This document shows, piece after piece, positions 31,848 through 38,813 of a stretch of DNA of 50,928 nucleotides (position 1 is the stretch's first letter; each line of letters starts with the position of its first letter). Position numbers and translations under genes: made by a program. The notes under the pieces were generated by a model, which made no database searches, was not told the DNA's origin, and saw only the letters and a program-made list of their open reading frames with translations. Source of the stretch: Paenibacillus oleatilyticus (lineage in GTDB: Bacteria; Bacillota; Bacilli; Paenibacillales; NBRC-103111). Where the stretch lies: contig NZ_JAHNZO010000045.1 of NCBI RefSeq assembly GCF_018998565.1, forward strand, positions 1-50,928, in the 5' to 3' direction.

Positions 31848-33212
31848 ATGAACCCGAAAGAAGCTTGCGAGGCCAAATGGCTGCCGCTTGAAGGCGCCGA
31901 ACGAATCGAACGGGTCCGCTCGATTGTGATGGAGACGGCCCGGCGATTGAAGGACCCGGAAGAAATCGAGCGATTCGCCCTCGCGGAAGAACAGAAACGG
32001 ATCGAGCAAGGGAAGTTCTACGTGAAGTGGAATGGGCTGCACCTTGCTCGGGGATATTCGGGCTTATGCCTGTTGTTCAGCGAACTGGATCGCCTGGAGC
32101 CGGATGGCCAATGGGATATCGTCGGTCACCGCTACGTCGTGCTCATGCAGCAAGCTCTGGAACGGCAAGGAATCGAATCCTTATCCCTCTGGAGCGGTAT
32201 GGCCGGAGTCGTTACGGGCATCCAGGCTTTGTCGCGGCAGGGCACCCGGTACGGGAATATGCTTCGGTCGCTCAACGACTTTTTTCTGCGCATGTTTCCC
32301 GAGTACATGTATGTTGTCCGAAGAAATATAAATGAAGGCGTGCTCATGTCCGATTACGACGTGATGCAGGGCTTAAGCGGAATTGGCCGTTATTTGCTGC
32401 ACTTTAAAGAGCAGCCCGAGATGCGCATTGCGCTTACGCAGGTGCTTGAGTATATGGTTGAGCTGTGCGAGTATAAGGAGCTGCAAAACACGCGGGTTCC
32501 GGGATGGTATATTTCACCCGACCGGCTTATTTCATCCTCCGATCAGGAGCTATATCCCGAGGGCTACTTCAACGGCGGGGTTTCCCATGGCATCCCGGGT
32601 CCGTTGGCCCTGCTCTCCCTTGCGCATCAGCAGGGCGTCGAAGTGGAGGGCGGGAGGGACGCCATCCGCTCCATCGCCGGGTGGTTGATGCGGTTTACGA
32701 TCAAGGATGAGTACGGCCCCTATTGGCCCGCGCATGTATCGTGGCAAGAGCAGGCAGCGGGCGCCGCAAGCGGCTCGCCGCCCCGCGAGGCTTGGTGCTA
32801 CGGCGGGCCCGGCGTCGCGCGCACGCTGTGGCTCGCGGGGCAAGCGCTCGGGGAAACGGCGTGGAGGGAAACGGCGATTGAATCGTTCCTCGGCACAGCA
32901 CGTCGGCCTGAACGGCTGTGGAACTTGCATTCCGCGACCTTTTGCCACGGCTATGCCGGTCTCCTGCAAATGACGCAGCGGATGATCGCAGACGCAGGAA
33001 CTGCGGAGCTGATTCCATTACGCGACCGTCTCGTCGATCGGATAGTTGACTCCTTTGACGAGAGTGCGCCTTACGGCTTTACAGAACTGGAAGACGGCGA
33101 AAAGCTGTATTTCGCCGGCGTGCTGGACGGGGCTGCGGGCGTTGCCCTCGCGCTGCTGGCTGTCATGCAAGCTCGGGAGCCGGAGTGGGATCGGGTTTTC
33201 CTGTTGAACTAA
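31848..33212 (+). CDS. Lanthionine synthetase C family cyclase LanC
   Basis: 454 aa from ATG 31848, behind AAGGGAGAAA; an ATG eight codons upstream has no ribosome site. The alpha-toroid repeats carry GYSGLCLLF, WSGMAGVVTGIQAL, QGLSGIGRYLL, SHGIPGPLALLS, and the zinc ligands Cys317 in AWCYGGPG, and Cys366-His367 in FCHGYAG. LanC adds Cys thiols onto dehydroalanine/dehydrobutyrine to make (methyl)lanthionine rings. Fourteen Cys in the two precursors make it a many-ring substrate. It is the last gene of the operon before a strong terminator. Confidence 0.95.
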   Translation: MNPKEACEAKWLPLEGAERIERVRSIVMETARRLKDPEEIERFALAEEQKRIEQGKFYVKWNGLHLARGYSGLCLLFSELDRLEPDGQWDIVGHRYVVLMQQALERQGIESLSLWSGMAGVVTGIQALSRQGTRYGNMLRSLNDFFLRMFPEYMYVVRRNINEGVLMSDYDVMQGLSGIGRYLLHFKEQPEMRIALTQVLEYMVELCEYKELQNTRVPGWYISPDRLISSSDQELYPEGYFNGGVSHGIPGPLALLSLAHQQGVEVEGGRDAIRSIAGWLMRFTIKDEYGPYWPAHVSWQEQAAGAASGSPPREAWCYGGPGVARTLWLAGQALGETAWRETAIESFLGTARRPERLWNLHSATFCHGYAGLLQMTQRMIADAGTAELIPLRDRLVDRIVDSFDESAPYGFTELEDGEKLYFAGVLDGAAGVALALLAVMQAREPEWDRVFLLN

Positions 33213-33225
33213 TATTTATCGCTTC

Positions 33226-33262
33226 AGCCGACGGTTCACTTGTCCGTCGGCTCTTTCTTTTT
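33226..33262 (+). terminator. Terminator of the lanthipeptide operon
   Basis: AGCCGACGG and CCGTCGGCT arms around a nine-base loop, followed by CTTTCTTTTTC, 14 bases after the lanC stop. Confidence 0.92.
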
Positions 33263-33304
33263 CACCAATGTTCCGTTACACTTCTGATAACTTTTGTCTT
33301 CTAT

Positions 33305-33333
33305 TTGCTACTTACGATGTGAAATTTTATAAT
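33305..33333 (+). promoter_or_regulatory. Promoter of the small membrane protein gene
   Basis: TTGCTA and TATAAT separated by 17 bases. The -10 box covers an upstream ATG at 33332, so that codon cannot be the start and 33389 is preferred. Confidence 0.65.
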
Positions 33334-33388
33334 GACGTTACAACTTAAAACCAAATTTGGTTACTCTAGGAGCCCAAAGGATGATGTT

Positions 33389-33631
33389 ATGGAGCGCAAA
33401 CTTAATTTATTATTCGGAATTTTTGGCGGAATAATGCTAATTTGCATCAGACATCCATCGATATATTTTTACTCTGTGTTAGAGAACTTTCAAGGATTTA
33501 TAAGTAGTTACATTGCCCAAATTTTATCTCCTCTTGGATTATTAGTTGTTATTTACTTCAGCATTTTATTAATTATTGATTGTCTCAAGTCAGAAATTAA
33601 AAGAAAGCGCACTAAGGACGAAGAGTTTTAA
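33389..33631 (+). CDS. Small two-helix membrane protein; possible immunity protein
   Basis: 80 aa with AAAGGATG before the ATG. Two hydrophobic segments, about residues 8-24 and 42-62, flank an aromatic loop (IYFYSVLENFQGF). The C-terminus is short and highly charged (EIKRKRTKDEEF). It is more AT-rich than the neighbouring genes. Its own promoter and the preceding terminator separate it from the lanthipeptide operon. Small membrane proteins next to bacteriocin operons are often immunity factors, and no other immunity gene is visible, but this is a guess based on place and shape. Confidence 0.6.
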   Translation: MERKLNLLFGIFGGIMLICIRHPSIYFYSVLENFQGFISSYIAQILSPLGLLVVIYFSILLIIDCLKSEIKRKRTKDEEF

Positions 33632-33663
33632 GGGGAGTAAATATCGAAGGAGGCCCGTGAGGA

Positions 33664-34029
33664 ATGAAAACAAGCGAATTATCGCGATTATCCAATGTCA
33701 GCGTACGATCCATCCGGCATTATGAAAATAAAGGTCTTCTACGCGCCGACAGGCTGGAGAACGATTACCGGGATTTCGACGAATCCGCCGTAGAGCGAGT
33801 CAAGGCGATTCAATTATATTTGAAGCTTGGATTAACAATAGATGAGATCGGAGCCTTGTTTAAAACGGAAGCGGCAGAGCCTGACGAATATGAATATTGC
33901 GAGGAGATGCTGGCAACCTATAAAGAGAAGCTAGGCCATGTGAATCGTCAAATCGAATCGCTTCACGGATTGAAGAGATTACTGGAGAGGCAAATCGCCT
34001 TTACGATCAGCAAAAAGAAAACCGTCTAA
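33664..34029 (+). CDS. MerR family transcriptional regulator
   Basis: 121 aa. The N-terminal winged helix reads MKTSELSRLSNVSVRSIRHYENKGLLRADR, typical of MerR (TxxLAxxxGVSxxTIRYYExxGLL pattern). DYRDFDESAVERVKAIQ continues the DNA-binding domain, and the rest (about 75-115) is a dimerisation coil. One Cys in the effector region (EYEYCEEM) does not resemble the metal-binding pairs of MerR or CueR. GAAGGAGGCCC precedes the ATG. It probably regulates the next gene through the palindrome at 34092-34101. Confidence 0.9.
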   Translation: MKTSELSRLSNVSVRSIRHYENKGLLRADRLENDYRDFDESAVERVKAIQLYLKLGLTIDEIGALFKTEAAEPDEYEYCEEMLATYKEKLGHVNRQIESLHGLKRLLERQIAFTISKKKTV

Positions 34030-34039
34030 CGCAGATGCG

Positions 34040-34076
34040 GCCCTGGAGTATACAAAAACGCTCCCGGGCTTTTTTT
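34040..34076 (+). terminator. Terminator after the MerR gene
   Basis: GCCCTGGAG and CTCCCGGGC arms (one mismatch), followed by seven T. Confidence 0.75.
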
Positions 34077-34082
34077 GCGTTA

Positions 34083-34114
34083 TTGACATTGACACTAGTG
34101 TAATCCTTTATGAT
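34083..34114 (+). promoter_or_regulatory. MerR-type promoter/operator of the imine reductase-like gene
   Basis: TTGACA and TATGAT are separated by 20 bases, longer than the ideal 17, as in MerR-activated promoters. A perfect palindrome ACACTAGTGT (34092-34101) lies in the spacer. The MerR gene immediately upstream is the obvious candidate for the binding protein. Confidence 0.75.
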
Positions 34115-34147
34115 CTGCTTAGTCTCATTTCGAAAGGAGTTTTCCAT

Positions 34148-35077
34148 ATGAACAGCAGTAATCTAAAAGAAGACATTGGTGTCGGCAACGCGAGTGCAGC
34201 CACGAACCGCAAATCGGTGACCGTTATGGGATTAGGGCCGATGGGCCAGGCGATGGCGGGCGTTTTCCTTGAATCCGGCTATGCGGTAACCGTGTGGAAC
34301 CGGACCGCTAGTAAAGCAGACGAGCTTGTAGCGAAAGGAGCCATCCGAGCGTCCACAGTCGACGAGGCGTTAGCCGCTAATGAGCTCGTGATCCTCAGTC
34401 TTACAGACTACGATGTGATGTACGCCATTCTCGAACCGTCTTCGGCAATCTTGTCCGGCAAGGTGCTCGTCAACCTGAGTTCAGATACTCCGGAGAAAGT
34501 ACGCAAAGCGGCCAAATGGCTAGCCGACCGTGGAGCCCGGCATGTCACCGGCGGCGTGCAAGTTCCGCCTTCAGGTATCGGTAAGCCGGAGTCATACACC
34601 TACTATAGCGGTCCAAGAGAAGTCTTCGAGGCCCACAGGGAGACACTGGAAGTACTGACCGGTACCGACTATCGGGGCGAGGACCCCGGACTAGCCATGT
34701 TGTACTACCAGATCCAGATGGATATCTTCTGGACGTCCATGCTCAGCTACCTGCACGCACTTGCTGTGGCCAACGCGAACGGCATTACGGCGGAGCAGTT
34801 CTTGCCCTATGCTTCGTCGACTCTATCGTCGCTGCCGAAGTTCGTCGAGTTCTACACGCCGCGTCTCGATGAGGACAAGCACCCTGGCGACGTAGACCGA
34901 CTTGCCATGGGATTGGCAAGCGTCGAGCACGTCGTTCATACGACGGAAGATGCCGGCATCGACGCTACCTTGCTAGCCGCAGTTTTGGAGATCTTCAAGC
35001 GAGGCATGAAAAACGGTTATGCTGGCGATAGTTTTACCAGCCTTATTGAAATCATCAAGAATCCTGTTCGATCCTAA
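34148..35077 (+). CDS. NAD(P)-dependent imine reductase-like oxidoreductase
   Basis: 309 aa with AAAGGAGTTTT upstream. The Rossmann motif GLGPMGQAMA (residues 28-37) is followed by VWNRTASKADELVAKGA, NLSSDTPEKVR and GGVQVPPSGIGKPES. The latter, with GEDPGLAMLYY and the following helix, matches imine reductases more closely than 6-phosphogluconate or beta-hydroxyacid dehydrogenases. Such enzymes are dimers that reduce cyclic imines with NADPH; natural substrates are mostly unknown. Regulation by a MerR protein suggests response to a small molecule. Residues 1-22 form an extra N-terminal extension before the Rossmann fold. Confidence 0.85.
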   Translation: MNSSNLKEDIGVGNASAATNRKSVTVMGLGPMGQAMAGVFLESGYAVTVWNRTASKADELVAKGAIRASTVDEALAANELVILSLTDYDVMYAILEPSSAILSGKVLVNLSSDTPEKVRKAAKWLADRGARHVTGGVQVPPSGIGKPESYTYYSGPREVFEAHRETLEVLTGTDYRGEDPGLAMLYYQIQMDIFWTSMLSYLHALAVANANGITAEQFLPYASSTLSSLPKFVEFYTPRLDEDKHPGDVDRLAMGLASVEHVVHTTEDAGIDATLLAAVLEIFKRGMKNGYAGDSFTSLIEIIKNPVRS

Positions 35078-35081
35078 AAAT

Positions 35082-35110
35082 TAGGCCATTCCTTGCGGGA
35101 TGGCCTTTAA
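35082..35110 (+). terminator. Terminator after the imine reductase-like gene
   Basis: AGGCCATTCC and GGGATGGCCT arms with a short loop, followed by TTTAAA. Confidence 0.75.
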
Positions 35111-35130
35111 ACATGGCGTTACAAACATAA

Positions 35131-35170
35131 AGCGGCCCGCCGGAATTGCTCCGGTGAGCCGCTATTTTGC
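35131..35170 (-). terminator. Terminator of ilvD
   Basis: AGCGGC-CCGGA pairs with TCCGG-GCCGCT. It directly follows ilvD on the minus strand. The T tract is short, so it may work in both directions. Confidence 0.6.
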
Positions 35171-35173
35171 TTT

Positions 35174-36859
35174 TTAGATTTTCATGACTCCGCCGGTGCT
35201 GGCCGAGGTAACGAGCTTGGAATAGCGGGCCAAATACCCCGTTTTCACCTTCGGCTCGAAGCCTTTCCAGTTCGCGCGGCGGCGTTCGAATTCCTCGTCG
35301 CTGACCAGCAGCTCGATTTTGCGGTTAACGAGATCGAGCTCGATGATATCCCCGTCCTCGACGAAGGCGATCGGACCGCCTTCCGCCGCTTCCGGCGAGA
35401 TGTGGCCGATGCTGATACCGCGCGATGCGCCGGAGAAACGGCCGTCCGTAATGAGGCCGACCTTCGCGCCGAGTCCCATCCCGACGATCTGCGAGGTCGG
35501 GGCGAGCATTTCCGGCATGCCGGGACCGCCTTTCGGGCCTTCATAACGGATTACGACGACATGGCCTTCTTTTACTTTGCCGTTGGCGATGCCTTCCAGC
35601 GCCGCTTCCTGCGAATCGAAGCAGATCGCCGGCCCTTTGTGATAGCCGCCTACGGACTTGTCCACCGCGCCGACCTTGATGATCGAGCCGTTCGGGGCCA
35701 GGTTGCCGAACAGCACTGCCAGCCCGCCTTGCTCCGAATGCGGATTGTCCAGCGTACGGATGACGTCCGTATTCAAAATCTCGCAGCCGGCGACGTTTTC
35801 GCGCAGCGTTTTGCCGGTCACGGTGATGCGGTCACCGTACAGCGCGCCGGGCTTTTTGAACAATTCGTTCAGGACGGCGCTCACGCCTCCTGCGTTGTGC
35901 ACGTCCTCGATATGATAATCGGAGGCCGGAGCGATTTTTGCCAAGTGCGGGATGCGCTTCGCCACTTCGTTGATCCGCTCGATCGGGTATTCGAAGCCCG
36001 CTTCGTGCGCCAAAGCCAGCGTATGCAGGACGGTATTCGTCGAGCCGCCCATCGCCATATCCAGCGCGAACGCATTGTCGATCGCTTCCATCGTCACGAT
36101 GTCACGCGGCTTGATATCCTTTTGAATCAGCTCCATCAGCTGCTTTGCGGAACGCTTCACGAATTCTTTGCGGTCTTCGGAAACCGCCAAAATGGTGCCG
36201 TTGCCCGGGAGCGCCAGACCAAGAGCTTCCGCCAGACAGTTCATCGAGTTGGCCGTGAACATGCCGGAGCAGGAGCCGCAGGTCGGACAGCCGTATTGCT
36301 CAAGCTCAAGCAGACCTTTGTCGTCGATTTTGCCGGCTTGGTAAGCGCCCACGCCCTCGAACACGGAGGACAGCGAAATCGAACGGCCGTCGCTCGTTTT
36401 CCCCGCTTTCATCGGACCGCCGCTGACGAAAACCGTCGGAATGTTGACGCGCAGCGCGCCCATCATCATGCCCGGCGTAATTTTGTCGCAGTTCGGGATG
36501 CAAACCATGCCGTCGAACCAGTGTGCGGATACGACCGTTTCGAGAGAATCCGCAATGATCTCGCGGCTCGGCAAGGAATAGCGCATGCCGATATGCCCCA
36601 TAGCAATACCGTCGTCTACGCCGATCGTGTTAAATTCAAACGGCACGCCGCCTGCTTCGCGAATCGCTTCTTTCACGATCTTGCCGAATTCCTGCAAGTG
36701 AACGTGACCCGGAACAATGTCGATATACGAGTTGCAAACCGCGATAAACGGCTTGTCGAAGTCCTCCTCTTTGACGCCGGCGGCACGCAGCAAGCTGCGG
36801 TGCGGAGCGCGGTCAAAGCCCTTTTTGATCATGTCGCTTCTCATTTTTCCCTTGGACAT
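35174..36859 (-). CDS. ilvD: Dihydroxy-acid dehydratase
   Basis: 561 aa, full length. Conserved iron-sulfur Cys occur in CIPNCDK (about 120-126) and GCPTCGSCSGMFTANSMNC (about 188-206). AVCNSYIDIVPGH, DIVTMEAIDNAFALDMAMGGSTNT, LTDGRFSG-type sequence (LITDGRFSGASRG) and GHISPEAAEGGPIAF also match. Dehydrates 2,3-dihydroxy acids in valine, leucine, isoleucine and pantothenate synthesis. It stands alone here, away from other ilv genes. ACGGAGGC precedes the ATG and a promoter lies at 36923-36951. Confidence 0.98.
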   Translation of the reverse strand: MSKGKMRSDMIKKGFDRAPHRSLLRAAGVKEEDFDKPFIAVCNSYIDIVPGHVHLQEFGKIVKEAIREAGGVPFEFNTIGVDDGIAMGHIGMRYSLPSREIIADSLETVVSAHWFDGMVCIPNCDKITPGMMMGALRVNIPTVFVSGGPMKAGKTSDGRSISLSSVFEGVGAYQAGKIDDKGLLELEQYGCPTCGSCSGMFTANSMNCLAEALGLALPGNGTILAVSEDRKEFVKRSAKQLMELIQKDIKPRDIVTMEAIDNAFALDMAMGGSTNTVLHTLALAHEAGFEYPIERINEVAKRIPHLAKIAPASDYHIEDVHNAGGVSAVLNELFKKPGALYGDRITVTGKTLRENVAGCEILNTDVIRTLDNPHSEQGGLAVLFGNLAPNGSIIKVGAVDKSVGGYHKGPAICFDSQEAALEGIANGKVKEGHVVVIRYEGPKGGPGMPEMLAPTSQIVGMGLGAKVGLITDGRFSGASRGISIGHISPEAAEGGPIAFVEDGDIIELDLVNRKIELLVSDEEFERRRANWKGFEPKVKTGYLARYSKLVTSASTGGVMKI

Positions 36860-36922
36860 TCGCTGAAAGCCTCCGTTTCCATCCCTATGAAAATAGAATT
36901 CTACGATTTAACGCTTCACTCG

Positions 36923-36951
36923 ATTGTATCACGTTTCCCCGGAATTGAAAA
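36923..36951 (-). promoter_or_regulatory. Promoter of ilvD
   Basis: TTTTCA (36951-36946) and TACAAT (36928-36923) with 17 bases between, on the minus strand. A hairpin with seven T at 36966-36990 (AGCCGG/CCGGCT) lies just upstream and insulates the promoter from minus-strand read-through. Confidence 0.5.
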
Positions 36952-36965
36952 CGTGAACCGGACTG

Positions 36966-36990
36966 GAAAAAAAGCCGGTTTCCCCGGCTG
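36966..36990 (-). terminator. Small terminator upstream of the ilvD promoter
   Basis: On the minus strand AGCCGG and CCGGCT flank GGAAA, followed by TTTTTTT. No minus-strand gene ends immediately before it, so it may stop antisense transcription through 37071-37364. Confidence 0.6.
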
Positions 36991-37001
36991 ACGGACCGTT
37001 T

Positions 37002-37031
37002 TTGCGGGTTGGTCGGCAAATCTGTTATAAT
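37002..37031 (+). promoter_or_regulatory. Promoter of the DUF3055 gene
   Basis: A perfect TATAAT with extended -10 (TGTTATAAT) at 37023-37031 and a weak TTGCGG at -35, 18 bases upstream. Confidence 0.55.
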
Positions 37032-37070
37032 TCGGGTAGCTTCAGGAAATTAAGTATCGGAGGATGCGTC

Positions 37071-37364
37071 ATGACGGAGTTTGATTTTTTGTACGACGGT
37101 ACGGAGGAAACGAAAACCCGCTTCGTATGCGTAGTCGGCGAAACGCTGCGGCGGTTCGATCTGGCGATTACGAGCACGAATCGTTTTTATGGTAAAAAAT
37201 TAGTCACCGACATGCAGACGGGACGGACGGCGGTCATCGGACCGGACGATCTGGAGGAAGAAGGATATCTGGAGCATGCGTACAAGCTCAGCGAAGAGGA
37301 AGCCAACGAGCTGCGGGCGTTTCTGAGTGAGGTTGTCGGGCCGATCAGCTTCTCGGACATTTGA
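37071..37364 (+). CDS. DUF3055 (SAV0927-like) family protein
   Basis: 97 aa from ATG 37071, behind CGGAGGATG. The sequence MTEFDFLYDGTEETKTRFVC followed by RFDLAITSTNRFYGKKLVTD and GRTAVIGPDDLEEEGYLEHA matches the DUF3055 family of Firmicutes. These are short cytosolic proteins of unknown function. It is monocistronic, with promoter and terminator visible. Confidence 0.8.
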   Translation: MTEFDFLYDGTEETKTRFVCVVGETLRRFDLAITSTNRFYGKKLVTDMQTGRTAVIGPDDLEEEGYLEHAYKLSEEEANELRAFLSEVVGPISFSDI

Positions 37365-37376
37365 GCGGAAAGCGGG

Positions 37377-37411
37377 AGACGGGATTACTTCACGGTAAGC
37401 CCGTCTTTTTT
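37377..37411 (+). terminator. Terminator of the DUF3055 gene
   Basis: AGACGGG and CCCGTCT arms around a 15-base loop, then TTTTT. Confidence 0.8.
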
Positions 37412-37453
37412 GCTTAATGTAAGAAGGGTCCCGGAGCTTACGGCTTTTCCCCG

Positions 37454-37771
37454 TTATCTCTTGACCAGATCCTCGCGCACCGGCGTGAACGAGTCGAGCA
37501 GCGCGCTCGCCTCCAACGCCCGGCAGCCGTGCTTCGCCCCGCTCGGGATGTAGATCGTCTCCCCCGCTACGATCACCTTCGTTTCCCCGTCCACCGTAAA
37601 TTCCAGCCGGCCCCTCAAGCAGTACGACAGCTGCTCGTGCGGGTGGCTGTGCACGTACCCTTCGGCCCCTTCCTCGAAATGCACTTCCATCATCATGATG
37701 CCGGCTCCCGGCTCGAATATTTTCCGTTTCACGCCGGGCTCGGCGTTTTCCCATACGTTGATGTTGCTCAT
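37454..37771 (-). CDS. Single-domain cupin protein
   Basis: 105 aa from ATG 37771 with GAGGGGAC upstream. Cupin motif 1 reads GYVHSHPHEQLSYCLRG and motif 2 GETIYIPSGAKHGCRA, giving the two His and further His/Glu ligands of a small metal-binding barrel. Such proteins include isomerases, dioxygenase-like and sugar-binding members; the precise role is unknown. It follows the AraC gene in the same direction after 108 bases. A TATAAT at about 37808 hints at its own promoter. Confidence 0.85.
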   Translation of the reverse strand: MSNINVWENAEPGVKRKIFEPGAGIMMMEVHFEEGAEGYVHSHPHEQLSYCLRGRLEFTVDGETKVIVAGETIYIPSGAKHGCRALEASALLDSFTPVREDLVKR

Positions 37772-37879
37772 GCGTCGTCCCCTCTTCCCGATTCTAGTCT
37801 TTCGATTATATCTCAAGGGTGTACGAATTCGAAGGGAGTTTCCCCAGATGAAATAGGCTTTTTTTCGGATACGGACGTC

Positions 37880-38695
37880 TTAGCGGGGAGCAGTTCCTTT
37901 CCGGTACTGCTCCGGAGTGACACCGGTCGCTTTGGCAAACGCGCGGTAAAGTTGACTTGGGCTCGAAAATCCCAGACTGTAGCTAATCTCCGTAACGCTG
38001 GCGCGCGTCCTCGCGAGCTGCTCCTTCGCCTGTTCGATCCGCAAGCGCAAAATATATTGATAGGGCGTCACGCCCACCGTCTGCGTAAAAGAGCGGATAA
38101 AGTGAAACTTGCTCTGATAAACGAGCGAAGCAAGCCTCTCCATCGTCAGCCGTTCCGTATAATGCGCATGAATAAACTCCAGAATATCCGTCATTCCCGA
38201 TACGAGTGCCCGATCGGCATGCCGTACGTTCAGCCCGCCAGAGCTGCGGGAACCGTTTTTTTCCACAACGCGCCGTATATAAGCCAGCACCCGGCCTTCG
38301 GTTTCCTCTACCGCGAGCGGGTCGGGACCGTCTCGAAGCAGTAGCTCGGAAGTCCAGGACTTCATTCGTTTTTTTATGTCTTCGAGGTTAAAAAGCGGCC
38401 GCGAATCCAGCTCCGGCTCCTGTTCCCGCCATCCTTCGGCAAGCAATTGCTTCCGGACCTGCACGATATATACGCCTCCATCCGGGCCAAGTGAAAAATG
38501 ATGCTCCTCCCCCGGATACTGGATCAACGCGTGGCCTCCGCTGATCGAATACACTCTCCGCTCCTGCGTCAAGCGGCACGTGCCGGTGACCGGAATGGTA
38601 ATTTGATAAAAATCGGCATGGGCATGGGGGATATTCTCAAACGTATTCTCGATGCGCCACAGCTCCATGTTCGGCGTCGTCAACTTAAATTGCAT
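37880..38695 (-). CDS. AraC family transcriptional regulator
   Basis: 271 aa. An N-terminal cupin-like sensing domain (about 1-130), with HAHADFYQITIPVTG and GGHALIQYPGEEHHFSLG, precedes the two helix-turn-helix units. They contain LTMERLASLVYQSKFHFIRSF (about 195) and ASVTEISYSLGFSSPSQLYRAF, followed by TGVTPEQYR at the end. GGGAGGGAGACC lies before the ATG. It is divergent from an MFS exporter gene, with a perfect inverted repeat between them, so it probably controls that exporter. Confidence 0.93.
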   Translation of the reverse strand: MQFKLTTPNMELWRIENTFENIPHAHADFYQITIPVTGTCRLTQERRVYSISGGHALIQYPGEEHHFSLGPDGGVYIVQVRKQLLAEGWREQEPELDSRPLFNLEDIKKRMKSWTSELLLRDGPDPLAVEETEGRVLAYIRRVVEKNGSRSSGGLNVRHADRALVSGMTDILEFIHAHYTERLTMERLASLVYQSKFHFIRSFTQTVGVTPYQYILRLRIEQAKEQLARTRASVTEISYSLGFSSPSQLYRAFAKATGVTPEQYRKGTAPR

Positions 38696-38724
38696 GTCCG
38701 GTCTCCCTCCTTCCCGCCATTATA

Positions 38725-38757
38725 GCAAAAATTGCTCGGACGTTAAGCAATTTTTGC
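38725..38757. promoter_or_regulatory. Inverted repeat between the araC and MFS genes
   Basis: GCAAAAATTGCT and AGCAATTTTTGC are perfect 12-base inverted arms around a 9-base spacer. A likely operator for the AraC protein or another regulator; it begins 30 bases from the AraC start codon. Confidence 0.6.
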
Positions 38758-38813
38758 GGCGACTTCGTCCGCCTCCTCCCTTAAGATTAGAAAGAAAAAA
38801 AGGATAGGTGCCT

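Noticed and set aside
35402..36991. 529-aa frame opposite ilvD
   Set aside because: Antisense artefact; ilvD has all its motifs and a ribosome site.
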